Made by a program: the position numbers and the translations under genes. From Colwellia sp. MB3u-41 (lineage in GTDB: Bacteria; Pseudomonadota; Gammaproteobacteria; Enterobacterales; Alteromonadaceae), in contig NZ_JACGUT010000084.1 in the NCBI RefSeq assembly GCF_014076845.1, positions 62,001 through 126,000 of the forward strand: a stretch of DNA of 64,000 nucleotides, given 5' to 3'. The notes under the pieces were generated by a model. That model had not been told where the DNA came from. It was given only the letters and a program-made list of their open reading frames with translations, and made no database searches. Below are positions 1-9,602 of the stretch, in pieces; the stretch's first letter is position 1; the number at the start of each line of letters is the position of its first letter.

Positions 1-1
1 A

Positions 2-619
2 AGAATGGTGAAAGAAGGAAACATGACCGCTAATGCTGGCAGTGAAATGTTTACTATTGTGGCACTCGATACCTTACAAGGTGTTGTTTATTTACCTGAA
101 TCAGAAATGAATAATGTTCATGTGGGACAGCAGGCTTATTTAAACTTTCCCGCGAATGCAAAAGCAGTGCCTGCAACCGTTGGTCTGATTTCTCCTATTA
201 TTGATACGGAGTCAGGTACTTTTAAAGTAACCTTAAAAGTTAACAATGATGATCACGTTTTAAAGCCGGGTATGTTTGCAAAAGTGTCATTAACACTTGA
301 TGTGCATGACAATGCGCAAATAGTGCCACAAAGAGCCTTACTGGTTACTGACACAGAAACGAGTTTATTCGTGATTCAAGACAATAAAGCTAAGAAAATC
401 ATGGTTGCTACTGGTTTTGAACAAGATGGTTTTGTTGAAATACTAACGCCATTAAACACTGACGAGCCTATCGTTATTGTTGGTCAACAAGGATTGAAAG
501 TTGATAGTGCTGTAAAAATAATAGGTCAAGCAGAGACGATGGAGCAGAACGCTGAACTAAGTACTGATAATAAGACCGTTAAGGTAAATGCTGATAATCA
601 AGCAGCGCAAGACAAATAA
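2..619 (+). CDS. RND efflux membrane fusion protein, C-terminal part (5' truncated by window edge)
   Basis: This is the periplasmic adaptor that would link the following RND pumps to an outer-membrane channel. Only the C-terminal part is present. The frame is open to the window edge (an AGA codon precedes the first ATG at 5), so that Met is internal. What can be seen is the beta-barrel and membrane-proximal region: an LKPGMF turn about 90 residues into the visible part, then a VPQRALL strand and a VFVI-like SLFVI strand, both typical of HlyD/AcrA-family adaptors. The tail is hydrophilic and Asn/Asp/Lys-rich. It lies 50 bp upstream of the first permease, so it is probably in the same operon. 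The substrate is unknown. Confidence 0.85.
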   Translation, partial: RMVKEGNMTANAGSEMFTIVALDTLQGVVYLPESEMNNVHVGQQAYLNFPANAKAVPATVGLISPIIDTESGTFKVTLKVNNDDHVLKPGMFAKVSLTLDVHDNAQIVPQRALLVTDTETSLFVIQDNKAKKIMVATGFEQDGFVEILTPLNTDEPIVIVGQQGLKVDSAVKIIGQAETMEQNAELSTDNKTVKVNADNQAAQDK

Positions 620-669
620 GATTTGAACTTGTTTTTACCTAATCGTTAAATTTAAAGGAATTATTATTT

Positions 670-3600
670 ATGAGTATTGTTAGTACGGTGGTTAAACGCC
701 CGGTCACGGTAGCGATGTTTACACTCGCTGTAATGTTATTTGGACTGGTGGGTTTTTCACGCCTTTCTGTTTCATTGTTGCCCGACCTATCTTATCCGAC
801 GTTAACCGTAAGAACGGATAATGCTGGTGCCGCTCCTGCTGAAATAGAGCAACTGATCAGCAAACCTATAGAAGAATCTGTCGGTGTTGTTAAAGGCATA
901 CGTAAAGTACATTCCATCTCAAAAGCTGGACAGTCTGATGTGGTTATTGAGTTTGAATGGGGCGTAGCAATGAATTTTGCCACGCAAAATGTCCGTGAAA
1001 AACTTGATATTATTGCCCTGCCTAAAGATGTTAATAAACCCATTATTCTGCGTTTTAATCCCGCTCTTGACCCTATTATCCGTTTAGGACTGTCAACTGA
1101 AAATACCCATCCTCGCGCATTAAAAAAGATACGTACCTTTGCAGAACAAGAAATAAAACGGCAGCTTGAAACTATTTCAGGCGTTGCCGCTGTTCAACTA
1201 GGCGGCGGTTTACAGCAAGAAATACAAGTTGTTTTTGATCAAGAAAAAGCAGCACGCCGAGGTATAACGGCACAAAGTATTGTTTCACGTATTCAAAGTG
1301 AAAATATTAACATGTCGGCGGGTCGTGTTTACGACGGTCAGCAAGAGTATTTAGTACGTACCGTTAATCAATTTGTTTCACTAGAACAACTCGGCAATAT
1401 GATTGTTAAACAAGCTGATGGCAAAACCATTTACCTTAAAGATATTGCTCAAGTGATTGATGGTGAAAAAGAACGTACCGATATTACCCGTATCAATAAC
1501 AATGAAGCGATTGAACTGGCAATCTATAAAGAGGGCGATGCTAATACGGTCACCGTGGCAAAAGCGGTGAATGCCAAATTAGCCAAGCTTGAAGAGACCT
1601 TACCTGAAGAGCTCACTTTTACCGTTATTTATGACCAATCTGAATTTATTGTCAATGCGGTAGACGAAGTTAAAAGTGCGGCGCTTATTGGTGGATTACT
1701 TGCCATGCTGATTTTATATTTATTCTTGGGTAATTTTTTCAACACGATTATTATCTCGTTAGCGATCCCTATTTCAATTATTGCTACCTTTAATTTAATG
1801 TTTGCTAATGATATTAGTCTTAATATTATGTCATTAGGAGGTATTGCCTTAGCGGTTGGCTTATTGGTTGATAATGCGATTGTTGTGCTTGAAAACATTG
1901 CTCGATACCGCGAAAAAGGCGCGAGTATTATTGATGCGGCAATTAAGGGTACCGATGAGGTGTCGGGTGCCGTTATTGCCTCGACATTAACCACGTTAGC
2001 GGTGTTTTTTCCTTTAGCTTTTGTAACCGGTTTTGCCGGGCAGTTATTCAGTGACCAAGCGATGACCGTTACTTTTGCTTTGCTTGCTTCTTTGGTTGTT
2101 GCCTTAACGTTAATTCCAATGCTGGCATCACGCCAATTTAGTCAACATAAACAGACACCAGAAAATGAGAATAACGATAACTCATTAGTCAAAGAAATAG
2201 CTAAAACGCCACTGACTAAAAGAAAGAAAACCGTTAAAGTTATGCTTCATATTTTGGGATTTCCCTTCCTATTGATTTTTAATTACTTACCTTTGTTTTT
2301 CACCAAGGTATTGTTACTTATTACTAATTTAATCACTAAAGTGCTTAGTTTTATTTTTAAACCCGCGCATAGCGTTTTTAGTTTTTATTTTGAAAAACTC
2401 GCCTCCGCTTACAGTCGTTTATTGAAATTGGCTTTAAAAAACAGAGCGGTTTTAGTCGGTCTTAGTTTGTTCTTTGCGATTGCAGTAATGAGCTTATTAC
2501 CCAAAATTGCTGTTGAATTAGTGCCTGAAGTGGCAAAGTCAGAATTTACCATTGAGTTAACTCTGCCACAAGGCACGCCCATTAATATCACCGATATGCG
2601 GTTAAAAGACCTTGCGGCCACTATTGCTAAAGATGAACGGGTAAAACACAGCTACTCATTAGCGGGGAGTGGAAGCTTAATGATGAGTTCAGCCAGTAAA
2701 GGTGGCGAAAACTGGGGACAACTTTTAGTGGCACTTTACAGCAGTGACGATCTTGAATCAGTCAAAGCTGTGGTCCGCGCTAAAGTTGCCCAAATGGCAG
2801 ATGTAAATGCTGAAATAGCACAAACAGAAATGTTTACGACGGAGCGTCCACTGCAAATAATTTTGTCAGGTTATGACCTTGTTGCTCTTAAAAAATACAG
2901 CGACCAGCTTATACAAAATATGTCGATGGATAACCAGTTTATTGACTTAAACAATAGTTTGCGTGCGGGTCAACCTGAATTAAAAATTAGCTTTGACAAC
3001 GAACGCTTAGCAAGTTTAGAGCTAAAAGCGTCGGATATAGCCGATCAGTTAGTGACTAAAATTGCAGGCTCCGTCGCGAGTAAATATAACTTACAAGACA
3101 GACAGGTCGATATTCTAGTGCGCGCTGATGAAAACTCAAGAAATTCAGCACAAGCTATTCGTCAATTAACGGTTAATTCGCAGCAAGCAAAATCTTTACC
3201 ATTGGCTGCGGTAGCCGATATTACAGAAAGTATTGGTCCGAATGAGATTAACCGAATTGATCAAAGCCGTGTTGCTATTATTTCAGCTTCACTCGCTTAT
3301 GGTGATTTGTCTGAAGCAGCAGCTAAAGTAGAAGAATTGGTTAAAGAGCTCTATTTACCCTTTAATATTAAATCAAGAGTGGCAGGGCAAAATGAAGAAA
3401 TGGAAAGCTCTTTTTCTTCATTAATGATGGCGTTAGCGTTAGCGGTGTTTTTAGTCTATTTAGTGATGGCTTCACAGTTCGAATCGTTATTAAATCCGTT
3501 TATTATTTTATTCTCTATTCCATTAGCCGTGCTAGGTTCGGTACTAGGCTTATATGTTACTGGGACTAATATCAGCGTTATCGTACTCATTGGTATTATC

Positions 3601-3990
3601 ATGCTAACGGGTATTGTGGTGAATAATGCGATTGTCTTAGTGGACCGAATTAATCAACTACGCCATAAAGGTGTGGATAAGATCGCCGCGATTATGGACG
3701 CGAGTCGTTCACGTTTTCGCCCAATTATTATGACATCGTTAACCACTATTTTAGGTTTAGCACCATTGGCATTTAGCAGCGGAGAAGGTTCTGAATTAAG
3801 AGCGCCTCTTGCCATTACGGTAATGAGCGGTTTACTGGTTGCAACAATGCTAACGTTACTTTTAATTCCTGTTTTGTATAGCTTGTTTGACCGAAAAACC
3901 TATATTGTCGAAAGCGATGATCTTGATAAAGATGGCTTTGAAAGCCAGCAAGCTAATAGTACATCGTCTAATAATATAGCCGAGGCGTAA
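670..3990 (+). CDS. RND efflux permease, first of a tandem pair
   Basis: An inner-membrane proton-driven exporter of the AcrB/MdtC (HAE1) superfamily, 1106 residues. TM1 lies at about residues 13-33 after the usual VKRPVTVAMF start. The TM4 motif GLLVDNAIVVLEN has D401 as a proton-relay candidate. The second half repeats the fold (GIIMLTGIVVNNAIVLVDRIN, written here only as the family pattern around the second VNNAIVLVD). About 60 residues (roughly 516-575) between the two halves are unusually hydrophobic, which explains the extra length over the usual 1020-1050 residues. The next gene starts one base after the stop, so the two permeases are translated together and may form a mixed trimer as MdtB/MdtC do. 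That is inference. Confidence 0.93.
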   Translation: MSIVSTVVKRPVTVAMFTLAVMLFGLVGFSRLSVSLLPDLSYPTLTVRTDNAGAAPAEIEQLISKPIEESVGVVKGIRKVHSISKAGQSDVVIEFEWGVAMNFATQNVREKLDIIALPKDVNKPIILRFNPALDPIIRLGLSTENTHPRALKKIRTFAEQEIKRQLETISGVAAVQLGGGLQQEIQVVFDQEKAARRGITAQSIVSRIQSENINMSAGRVYDGQQEYLVRTVNQFVSLEQLGNMIVKQADGKTIYLKDIAQVIDGEKERTDITRINNNEAIELAIYKEGDANTVTVAKAVNAKLAKLEETLPEELTFTVIYDQSEFIVNAVDEVKSAALIGGLLAMLILYLFLGNFFNTIIISLAIPISIIATFNLMFANDISLNIMSLGGIALAVGLLVDNAIVVLENIARYREKGASIIDAAIKGTDEVSGAVIASTLTTLAVFFPLAFVTGFAGQLFSDQAMTVTFALLASLVVALTLIPMLASRQFSQHKQTPENENNDNSLVKEIAKTPLTKRKKTVKVMLHILGFPFLLIFNYLPLFFTKVLLLITNLITKVLSFIFKPAHSVFSFYFEKLASAYSRLLKLALKNRAVLVGLSLFFAIAVMSLLPKIAVELVPEVAKSEFTIELTLPQGTPINITDMRLKDLAATIAKDERVKHSYSLAGSGSLMMSSASKGGENWGQLLVALYSSDDLESVKAVVRAKVAQMADVNAEIAQTEMFTTERPLQIILSGYDLVALKKYSDQLIQNMSMDNQFIDLNNSLRAGQPELKISFDNERLASLELKASDIADQLVTKIAGSVASKYNLQDRQVDILVRADENSRNSAQAIRQLTVNSQQAKSLPLAAVADITESIGPNEINRIDQSRVAIISASLAYGDLSEAAAKVEELVKELYLPFNIKSRVAGQNEEMESSFSSLMMALALAVFLVYLVMASQFESLLNPFIILFSIPLAVLGSVLGLYVTGTNISVIVLIGIIMLTGIVVNNAIVLVDRINQLRHKGVDKIAAIMDASRSRFRPIIMTSLTTILGLAPLAFSSGEGSELRAPLAITVMSGLLVATMLTLLLIPVLYSLFDRKTYIVESDDLDKDGFESQQANSTSSNNIAEA

Positions 3991-3991
3991 G

Positions 3992-6900
3992 ATGACAAAT
4001 TTAACGTCTAAAAAGAAAACAGGTAAGCAAAGTATTTTCGACCTACCCGCAACTGTTTGGTTAACTGCTTTAGCAATAAGGCGACCCGTTACTACGGCAA
4101 TGTTGATGTTGTCGCTTTTTGTTACTGGGCTTATTGCGAGTAAATTATTGCCACAAGAAAGCTGGCCTTCACTGAATATTCCTATGGCCTTCATTAATGT
4201 TCCGTATAACGGCGCAACACCTGAAGAAGTGGAACGTTTAATTACCCGGCCTATAGAAGAAGCCGTTTCTACCTTGGGGGGGATCACAGAAATACGTTCT
4301 ACCAGTCGAGCGGACAGTGTTTCAATTCGGGTCATGATGGATCTTGGCACTGACCTCGATAGTAAAATATTAGAGGTACGTGAAAAAGTTGATATGGTGC
4401 GCCATCTTTTACCTGATGATGTTCAGAGAGTTATGGTGCAAAAGTTTTCCACCGAAGACTTACCAGTAATAAGCTTAGTATTATCAGGAGATAAAAATCT
4501 TTCTAGCGCTTATGACTTCATTGATAAGAAACTGAAAAATCCACTTGAGCGTCTTCAAGGGGTCGGTAAGGTTGAAATGCGTGGCGTTGTGCAGCCCCAT
4601 ATAGAAATCCACCTCGACAGCATTAAACTGGCAATGAACCGCGTTGATCAAGCCAAGTTATTGCAAGACTTACGCGATAGTAATTTTTTAGTTAAATCAG
4701 GTTCAATTCTTAATGGTGGTCGAAAGTTCAGAGTGTCACCAGATGGTGAATATCACAGTTTAGCTGACATCAAAAACTTTCCAGTAAAAGCTGGTGTCAG
4801 GTTAAGTGAAGTGGCTACGGTGAGCTTAGTCTCTCCGCCAAAAAATAGTGAAATAAGAACAGATAGAAAAAAATCAGTTGGTTTAGAAGTGTTTAAAGAG
4901 TCTGATTCAAATGTTGTTGATGTCACTAATGGTATTGTCGCTTTAATTGAAGAACTTCGCCAAGATGATGACTTTAAAGCGATTACCATTGGTATCAAAG
5001 ATAATAGTGGTGAAGAAATTCAAGAGTCATTAGGTGATTTATTAAAGGCGGGCGCGTTAGGTATTGTCTTGTCTTTTATTGTTTTATTTATATTTTTACG
5101 TAATAGCCATATTACCTTTGTTGTTGTTGCTTCCGTACCTATTTCGTTAAGTTTTGCTTTAGCAGGCATGTATTTTATGGGCTACACCCTAAATATGCTG
5201 TCGCTGGCAGGGCTTTTTATTGCGGTTGGTTTATTAATCGATAATTCGGTCGTTATTTGTGAAAGCATTCTTCAACAACAAGACAAAGCATTAACGTCGA
5301 TAGAAAAAATTCTAAAAGGTGTTGATAACGTGAGTATTGCCATTATCAGTGGCACACTCACCACGACTATTGTTTTTATGCCTTTGCTGATGGGTGAAAA
5401 AAACTTTATTACCATCTTAGTTGAGCAAATAGCGGTGGCGATTTGTTTACCTTTATTGGCGTCGTTAATTATTTCAAAAACCGCTATCCCATTAATGCTA
5501 AGCCGTGTCGACAAAAAAGCTTTATCGTCAGTGGTGACCCAAGGGAAGTTAGACCGTTGGTATCGCCCCAATTTAAAAAGAGTACTTACTCACCCTAAAA
5601 TAACCGGCGTTTGCATTTTATTACTCTGTATTAGCGGTGTACTGACCAAGCAAATGGTCAATGTTAATGGCGAGCAGGGTACAACGGTCAAAGAAATTAA
5701 TATTGTTTATCATATTCAAGGGCAACAACAATTAGCTGATGTCAGTAAATTAGTTGATGAGATGGAAAAGTACCTATACGAGAATCAACAAGCCTTCGAA
5801 TTTAAACAAGTGAACAGCCGAATTTGGTCGGATTTTGCCATGTCTCGGATAAAACTTAATGATGGCTATTCAAAAACACTTTACGATTTGAAAGCAGAAA
5901 TAAAAAAAGGCTTTCCTGATACAGCTATCGCTCAACCGTCATTTGACTGGTCAGATCAAAAACAAGATTTAGTCAAACTTACGTTAAACGGTAGTTCGAC
6001 TAAACGTTTAATCGAAATGAGTGAATCGGTGATTAGTCAGTTAAGCAATGTTGAAGGTTTTGCTGAAGTGGGTATAGACAACGAAGATAAAAATAGAGAG
6101 TTAGTGCTACGTATCGATCGCGAGAAGGTGTCGCGTTTAGGTTTAAACACACAAGATATTGCTAGCCGTATTTCTAGTGCACTTCGTGGTACTAACCTGC
6201 GTTCATTTCGTGATGCCAAATTAGGTGAAATTGATATTCGCTTAGTCTATCACGCCGAACAAGCCGTCCCGCTTGAGCGTATCAAAGAGCTACCTATTTA
6301 CGAGAGTAAAGGGAGGGTCATTACCCTGCAGCAATTAGTTGTTTTTGATACGCAACCGATAATGCAACAAATTACACGTTCAGACCGAAGAACTACTTTG
6401 GGTATTTCTATCAATTTAGCTGATTTAAGCCGTGTTGAAGCCTCGACGAAAGTTAAAGAAGTAATGGACAATATTGTTTTTCCTTCAGGGTATGATTGGA
6501 ACTTAGGCCGCCAATTTGCGAAAGATGAAAAAGCTGCAAAAGACATGATGATGAATATGTTTCTTGCGTTAGCCCTTATTTTTATTGTGATGGCAGCGCT
6601 TTTTGAATCGCTACTCATGCCAATTGCTATCTTGTCTTCTATTGGTTTAGCGTTTATTGGTGTGTACTGGACTTTTGCTATTTTAGGGATGGGTTTAGGC
6701 GAAACAGGCATGATAGGTATGTTAATTTTAATGGGGATCGTGGTGAATAACGGTATTGTGCTCATAGATCAAATTAACAAGTTGAAGATAGAAACAGAAA
6801 ATATAATGACGCCTATTATCGAAGCTTGTGTCAGCCGTATAAGACCCATTTTTATGACGGTAGCGACCACCGTTATTGGTATGGTGCCCTTAGCTTTTGC

Positions 6901-7081
6901 ATCGAGTGACAGCCAAGCTTACCCGATGGCAGTAGCGATTATTGGTGGTTTGTTATTTTCAACATTTACCAGTTTGTTTTTGGTGCCGTTTTGTTATCTG
7001 ATGCTTGTAAAACTAGGTGAGCGCTCAAGCAAGCGATTTGCTATGGCCAAGGCCTTTGCAGATAAAAAAATTCCGCTATAG
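3992..7081 (+). CDS. RND efflux permease, second of a tandem pair
   Basis: A second AcrB-superfamily inner-membrane permease, 1029 residues, starting one base after the stop of the preceding permease. The N-terminus has about 25 polar residues before the RRPVTTAMLML TM1. The TM4 motif GLLIDNSVVICES has D417 in the proton-relay position. The C-terminal half has GIVVNNGIVLIDQIN. The sequence is clearly diverged from its neighbour, so this is an old duplication and not an assembly artefact. One adaptor with two permeases resembles mdtABC organisation. No outer-membrane channel gene follows, so a TolC-type channel must come from elsewhere. Substrate not predictable from sequence. Confidence 0.93.
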   Translation: MTNLTSKKKTGKQSIFDLPATVWLTALAIRRPVTTAMLMLSLFVTGLIASKLLPQESWPSLNIPMAFINVPYNGATPEEVERLITRPIEEAVSTLGGITEIRSTSRADSVSIRVMMDLGTDLDSKILEVREKVDMVRHLLPDDVQRVMVQKFSTEDLPVISLVLSGDKNLSSAYDFIDKKLKNPLERLQGVGKVEMRGVVQPHIEIHLDSIKLAMNRVDQAKLLQDLRDSNFLVKSGSILNGGRKFRVSPDGEYHSLADIKNFPVKAGVRLSEVATVSLVSPPKNSEIRTDRKKSVGLEVFKESDSNVVDVTNGIVALIEELRQDDDFKAITIGIKDNSGEEIQESLGDLLKAGALGIVLSFIVLFIFLRNSHITFVVVASVPISLSFALAGMYFMGYTLNMLSLAGLFIAVGLLIDNSVVICESILQQQDKALTSIEKILKGVDNVSIAIISGTLTTTIVFMPLLMGEKNFITILVEQIAVAICLPLLASLIISKTAIPLMLSRVDKKALSSVVTQGKLDRWYRPNLKRVLTHPKITGVCILLLCISGVLTKQMVNVNGEQGTTVKEINIVYHIQGQQQLADVSKLVDEMEKYLYENQQAFEFKQVNSRIWSDFAMSRIKLNDGYSKTLYDLKAEIKKGFPDTAIAQPSFDWSDQKQDLVKLTLNGSSTKRLIEMSESVISQLSNVEGFAEVGIDNEDKNRELVLRIDREKVSRLGLNTQDIASRISSALRGTNLRSFRDAKLGEIDIRLVYHAEQAVPLERIKELPIYESKGRVITLQQLVVFDTQPIMQQITRSDRRTTLGISINLADLSRVEASTKVKEVMDNIVFPSGYDWNLGRQFAKDEKAAKDMMMNMFLALALIFIVMAALFESLLMPIAILSSIGLAFIGVYWTFAILGMGLGETGMIGMLILMGIVVNNGIVLIDQINKLKIETENIMTPIIEACVSRIRPIFMTVATTVIGMVPLAFASSDSQAYPMAVAIIGGLLFSTFTSLFLVPFCYLMLVKLGERSSKRFAMAKAFADKKIPL

Positions 7082-7104
7082 GTTATCGCTAACAGCGTTT
7101 TATA

Positions 7105-7140
7105 AAGGGGGGCGTGAGCAAGAAATGTTAACTCCCCCTT
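7105..7140 (+). repeat. Inverted repeat after the RND operon
   Basis: Arms AAGGGGG (7105-7111) and CCCCCTT (7134-7140) flank a 22-base loop just after the second permease gene. It could end the operon, but no T-run follows, so intrinsic termination is uncertain. Confidence 0.35.
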
Positions 7141-7191
7141 ATGCAATAAATATTCTATAATAGAGGTATCGAACACTTTCCGAGTTATTCT

Positions 7192-7569
7192 ATGGAATAC
7201 GAATTTATAAATGACCCCACCACACGCTATGCGAAAGCAAAATTCTCTTTTGAGCATGAAGTTTTTGGACCATGGTTAGAGGTAGAAGTTGGCAATGATC
7301 CTCAAAAATTAACCGCATTATTAAATGTTATTGATAACGCTGAGCACTCAAGCGCACAAGAGCATGAAATAGTTGGTAGTGAGTATACGGTTAGGATTAT
7401 TGAAAAAGATGTTTCTATTGCCGCTAACGCGAGCTTAAATGGTGTTGAAGCTTTACCTGAAGCACTCAGTGCAGATGATATAGACTTTGACGATCAAGAG
7501 TCAGCAAGTTGTGGTCTAGAAGACTTTCGCGAATTATTATTGTCTTGGGCAAGATTCACCACACATTAA
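7192..7569 (+). CDS. yacL: YacL / UPF0231 family protein
   Basis: A small acidic soluble protein of 125 residues. The MEYEFINDP start, the FEHEVFGPWLEVEVG stretch, and the C-terminal block (DDIDFDDQES, then CGLEDFRELLLSWARF) match the arrangement I know from Escherichia coli YacL (UPF0231): MDYEF start, GHEVVGHWF, and a YYDEESLSLCGVEDF block. The biochemical role of the family is unknown. It is monocistronic, with 110 bp upstream and 165 bp downstream. It has no signal peptide or membrane segment, so it should be cytoplasmic. Confidence 0.8.
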   Translation: MEYEFINDPTTRYAKAKFSFEHEVFGPWLEVEVGNDPQKLTALLNVIDNAEHSSAQEHEIVGSEYTVRIIEKDVSIAANASLNGVEALPEALSADDIDFDDQESASCGLEDFRELLLSWARFTTH

Positions 7570-7666
7570 CTCACGCGGTTAATCTTAAGTCAGTCATTCG
7601 TTATTGATAGATGAATAACGTTTTGATCCTATTTACACTTTTATTATTTATACCTTTCTGATAACA

Positions 7667-7680
7667 ATGACTTTTGGCAC
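7667..7680 (+). promoter_or_regulatory. Repeated motif ATGACTTTTGGCAC, copy 1 (candidate operator)
   Basis: A single copy of ATGACTTTTGGCAC, 55 bp upstream of the MacA-like adaptor gene. The same 13-14 bases recur as inverted pairs upstream of the genes at 12190 and 12898. A response-regulator binding site is the simplest reading (inference). Confidence 0.5.
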
Positions 7681-7734
7681 TGTTGTCTGACTCCACTTTT
7701 TCTTATTCTTTTACAAACTTTGTAGGAGAATAAA

Positions 7735-8823
7735 ATGCCGATAACACGTAAAACCCCTTTCGAACTTTCTAAGCTGACTATTGATAGATCTCCGCAAACT
7801 AACACTGCGGGGCTATCAGGTAACTATATCGGTATGTTGATTGTTACGTTACTCAGCACAAGTTTATATTTTGTCGGTCAGACACTGTTTTTTCCAACAA
7901 GTGCTGCTGAAATTATTAATCACCTTGAAACTGATAAAAAAGGAGTAAATGAGTCAGTTAACGTCGATATTCAGCAACACTCCCCTACAACCCATGATGA
8001 TAATACAGCAGAAACCATAAATAACAGCGTACTTGACGCAAGCGGCCATGTGGTTGCGAGGCGCATAGCCACAGTATCTTCTCGTGTAACGGGTAAGCTA
8101 AACCGTTTGAATATTGAGGAAGGACAAACGGTAAGTAAATTAGAAATACTCGCCGAGCTTGATGATAAGCAAGCATCGATTTCATACCAACTTGCTTTAG
8201 CAGAATTATCGGCAAAGCAAGCGGGTTTTGACGAGTTCACTTTACTTTTTAAACAGCAAACTCAGCGATTTAAGCGTAATCAGACGTTGGCCAGCAAAAA
8301 GCTGATCAGTGAACAATTACTTGAAGACAGTGCTTTTAGAAATGCACAACTCGCCATCCAAATACGTAATAAACAAGCCATGGTTGATTCGGCAAAGCAA
8401 CGAGTTGAATTGGCGCAGTATCAGTTAAATCAGCATAAAATTCGCGCGCCATTTAATGGTGTCGTGATCAGTAAAAATGCCCAAGTGGGTGAGCTTATTT
8501 CAGCAGGATCTTCTGGTGGTGGTTTTATTCGTACAGGTGTCGGCACTATTGTTGATATGAGTTCGTTAGAAATTGAAGTTGAAGTAGGTGAGAGCTATAT
8601 CAATCGCGTTTATCCCGGACAAAAAGTATTCGCTAAATTAGATGCATACCCGCAATGGAGTATTAGTAGTGAAGTCGTTGCTGTTATACCTACCGCAGAT
8701 CGTCAAAAAGCGAGCATTAAAGTCAGGGTGAAATTGTTAACAGCAGATCCTCGGATTTTACCTGATATGGGGGTAAAGGTCAGCTTTATGAAAAAGGATG
8801 AACGCTCGTTAGACGCCCCCTGA
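7735..8823 (+). CDS. MacA/HlyD-like periplasmic adaptor of ABC exporter
   Basis: Membrane-fusion protein of 362 residues with one N-terminal membrane anchor (about residues 32-53) and a long polar linker. A biotinyl-lipoyl-like half motif follows (RIATVSSRVTGKL, then EEGQTVSKLEILAELD), then a helical hairpin (about 140-215) and the second lipoyl half (HKIRAPFNGVVISKNAQVGE). This is the classical HlyD/MacA order. The ribosome site TAGGAG lies 8 bases before the ATG. The ATPase and two FtsX-like permeases follow, so it should be the adaptor of a MacB-like tripartite exporter or a lipid/peptide export system. Copy 1 of the ATGACTTTTGGCAC motif is upstream. Confidence 0.88.
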   Translation: MPITRKTPFELSKLTIDRSPQTNTAGLSGNYIGMLIVTLLSTSLYFVGQTLFFPTSAAEIINHLETDKKGVNESVNVDIQQHSPTTHDDNTAETINNSVLDASGHVVARRIATVSSRVTGKLNRLNIEEGQTVSKLEILAELDDKQASISYQLALAELSAKQAGFDEFTLLFKQQTQRFKRNQTLASKKLISEQLLEDSAFRNAQLAIQIRNKQAMVDSAKQRVELAQYQLNQHKIRAPFNGVVISKNAQVGELISAGSSGGGFIRTGVGTIVDMSSLEIEVEVGESYINRVYPGQKVFAKLDAYPQWSISSEVVAVIPTADRQKASIKVRVKLLTADPRILPDMGVKVSFMKKDERSLDAP

Positions 8824-8891
8824 GCCGCTCAAATAACCACGTAGATATAGCCGCACTTTAATGAAAGCCTCTCTCCATATTTTAGGAAAAA

Positions 8892-9602
8892 ATGATGAAA
8901 AATAGCGATAACATTATCTTAAAAAATATTAATAAAAGTTACCAAAAAGGTAAAAACACGGTAGTCGTTCACCGCGACTTTAACTTAACGATTGAATCAG
9001 GTGAGTTTGTCACATTAATGGGACCCTCAGGTTTAGGAAAAAGCACCTTACTGCATTTAATGGGCGGGCTTGATCAACCAACATCAGGTGAGGTGATTAT
9101 TGGTACACAGCGTATTGATGATTTAAAACAAGCGTCATTAACCCAATGGCGTGCTGAAAACATTGGTTTTGTTTTTCAGTCACATCATTTATTACCGGTG
9201 TTAAGCGCCCAGGGTAATGTTGAACTGCCACTCGCGTTAACCTCGTTAAATAAAAAGCAACGACAAGAGCATGCTAGTTATGCGCTAGAGCTCGTTGGCA
9301 TGAGTGATCGTGCTAGTCATTTTCCCAAAGAATTATCTGGCGGGCAAGAGCAGCGAGTTGCTATTGCACGCGCTATTGTCAGTGACCCTCATATATTGTT
9401 ATGTGATGAGCCAACGGGAAATTTAGATCGACAAACAGCCAATGAAATTCTTGCTTTACTTGACCAACTTAATCGCGACTTTGGTAAAACCATTGTAATG
9501 GTCACACATGATAAAAAAGCAGCTAACTACGCCAGTAGAGTGATTAATTTAGAGTCTTATATTGGCGAAGCACATAACTGTCATATGGGTGAAAACAGAT
9601 GA
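8892..9602 (+). CDS. ABC transporter ATP-binding protein (MacB/LolD type)
   Basis: Cytoplasmic ATPase of 236 residues that energises the two permeases that follow. Walker A is GPSGLGKST, the Q-loop is in VFQSHHLLP, the signature is [14 protein letters not shown], Walker B is [12 protein letters not shown], and the switch His is in VMVTHD. These are typical of the MacB/LolD/FtsE subgroup. An AGGA ribosome site precedes the start. The last codons overlap the next gene by 4 bases (ATGA), which indicates translational coupling. Confidence 0.94.
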   Translation: MMKNSDNIILKNINKSYQKGKNTVVVHRDFNLTIESGEFVTLMGPSGLGKSTLLHLMGGLDQPTSGEVIIGTQRIDDLKQASLTQWRAENIGFVFQSHHLLPVLSAQGNVELPLALTSLNKKQRQEHASYALELVGMSDRASHFPKELSGGQEQRVAIARAIVSDPHILLCDEPTGNLDRQTANEILALLDQLNRDFGKTIVMVTHDKKAANYASRVINLESYIGEAHNCHMGENR

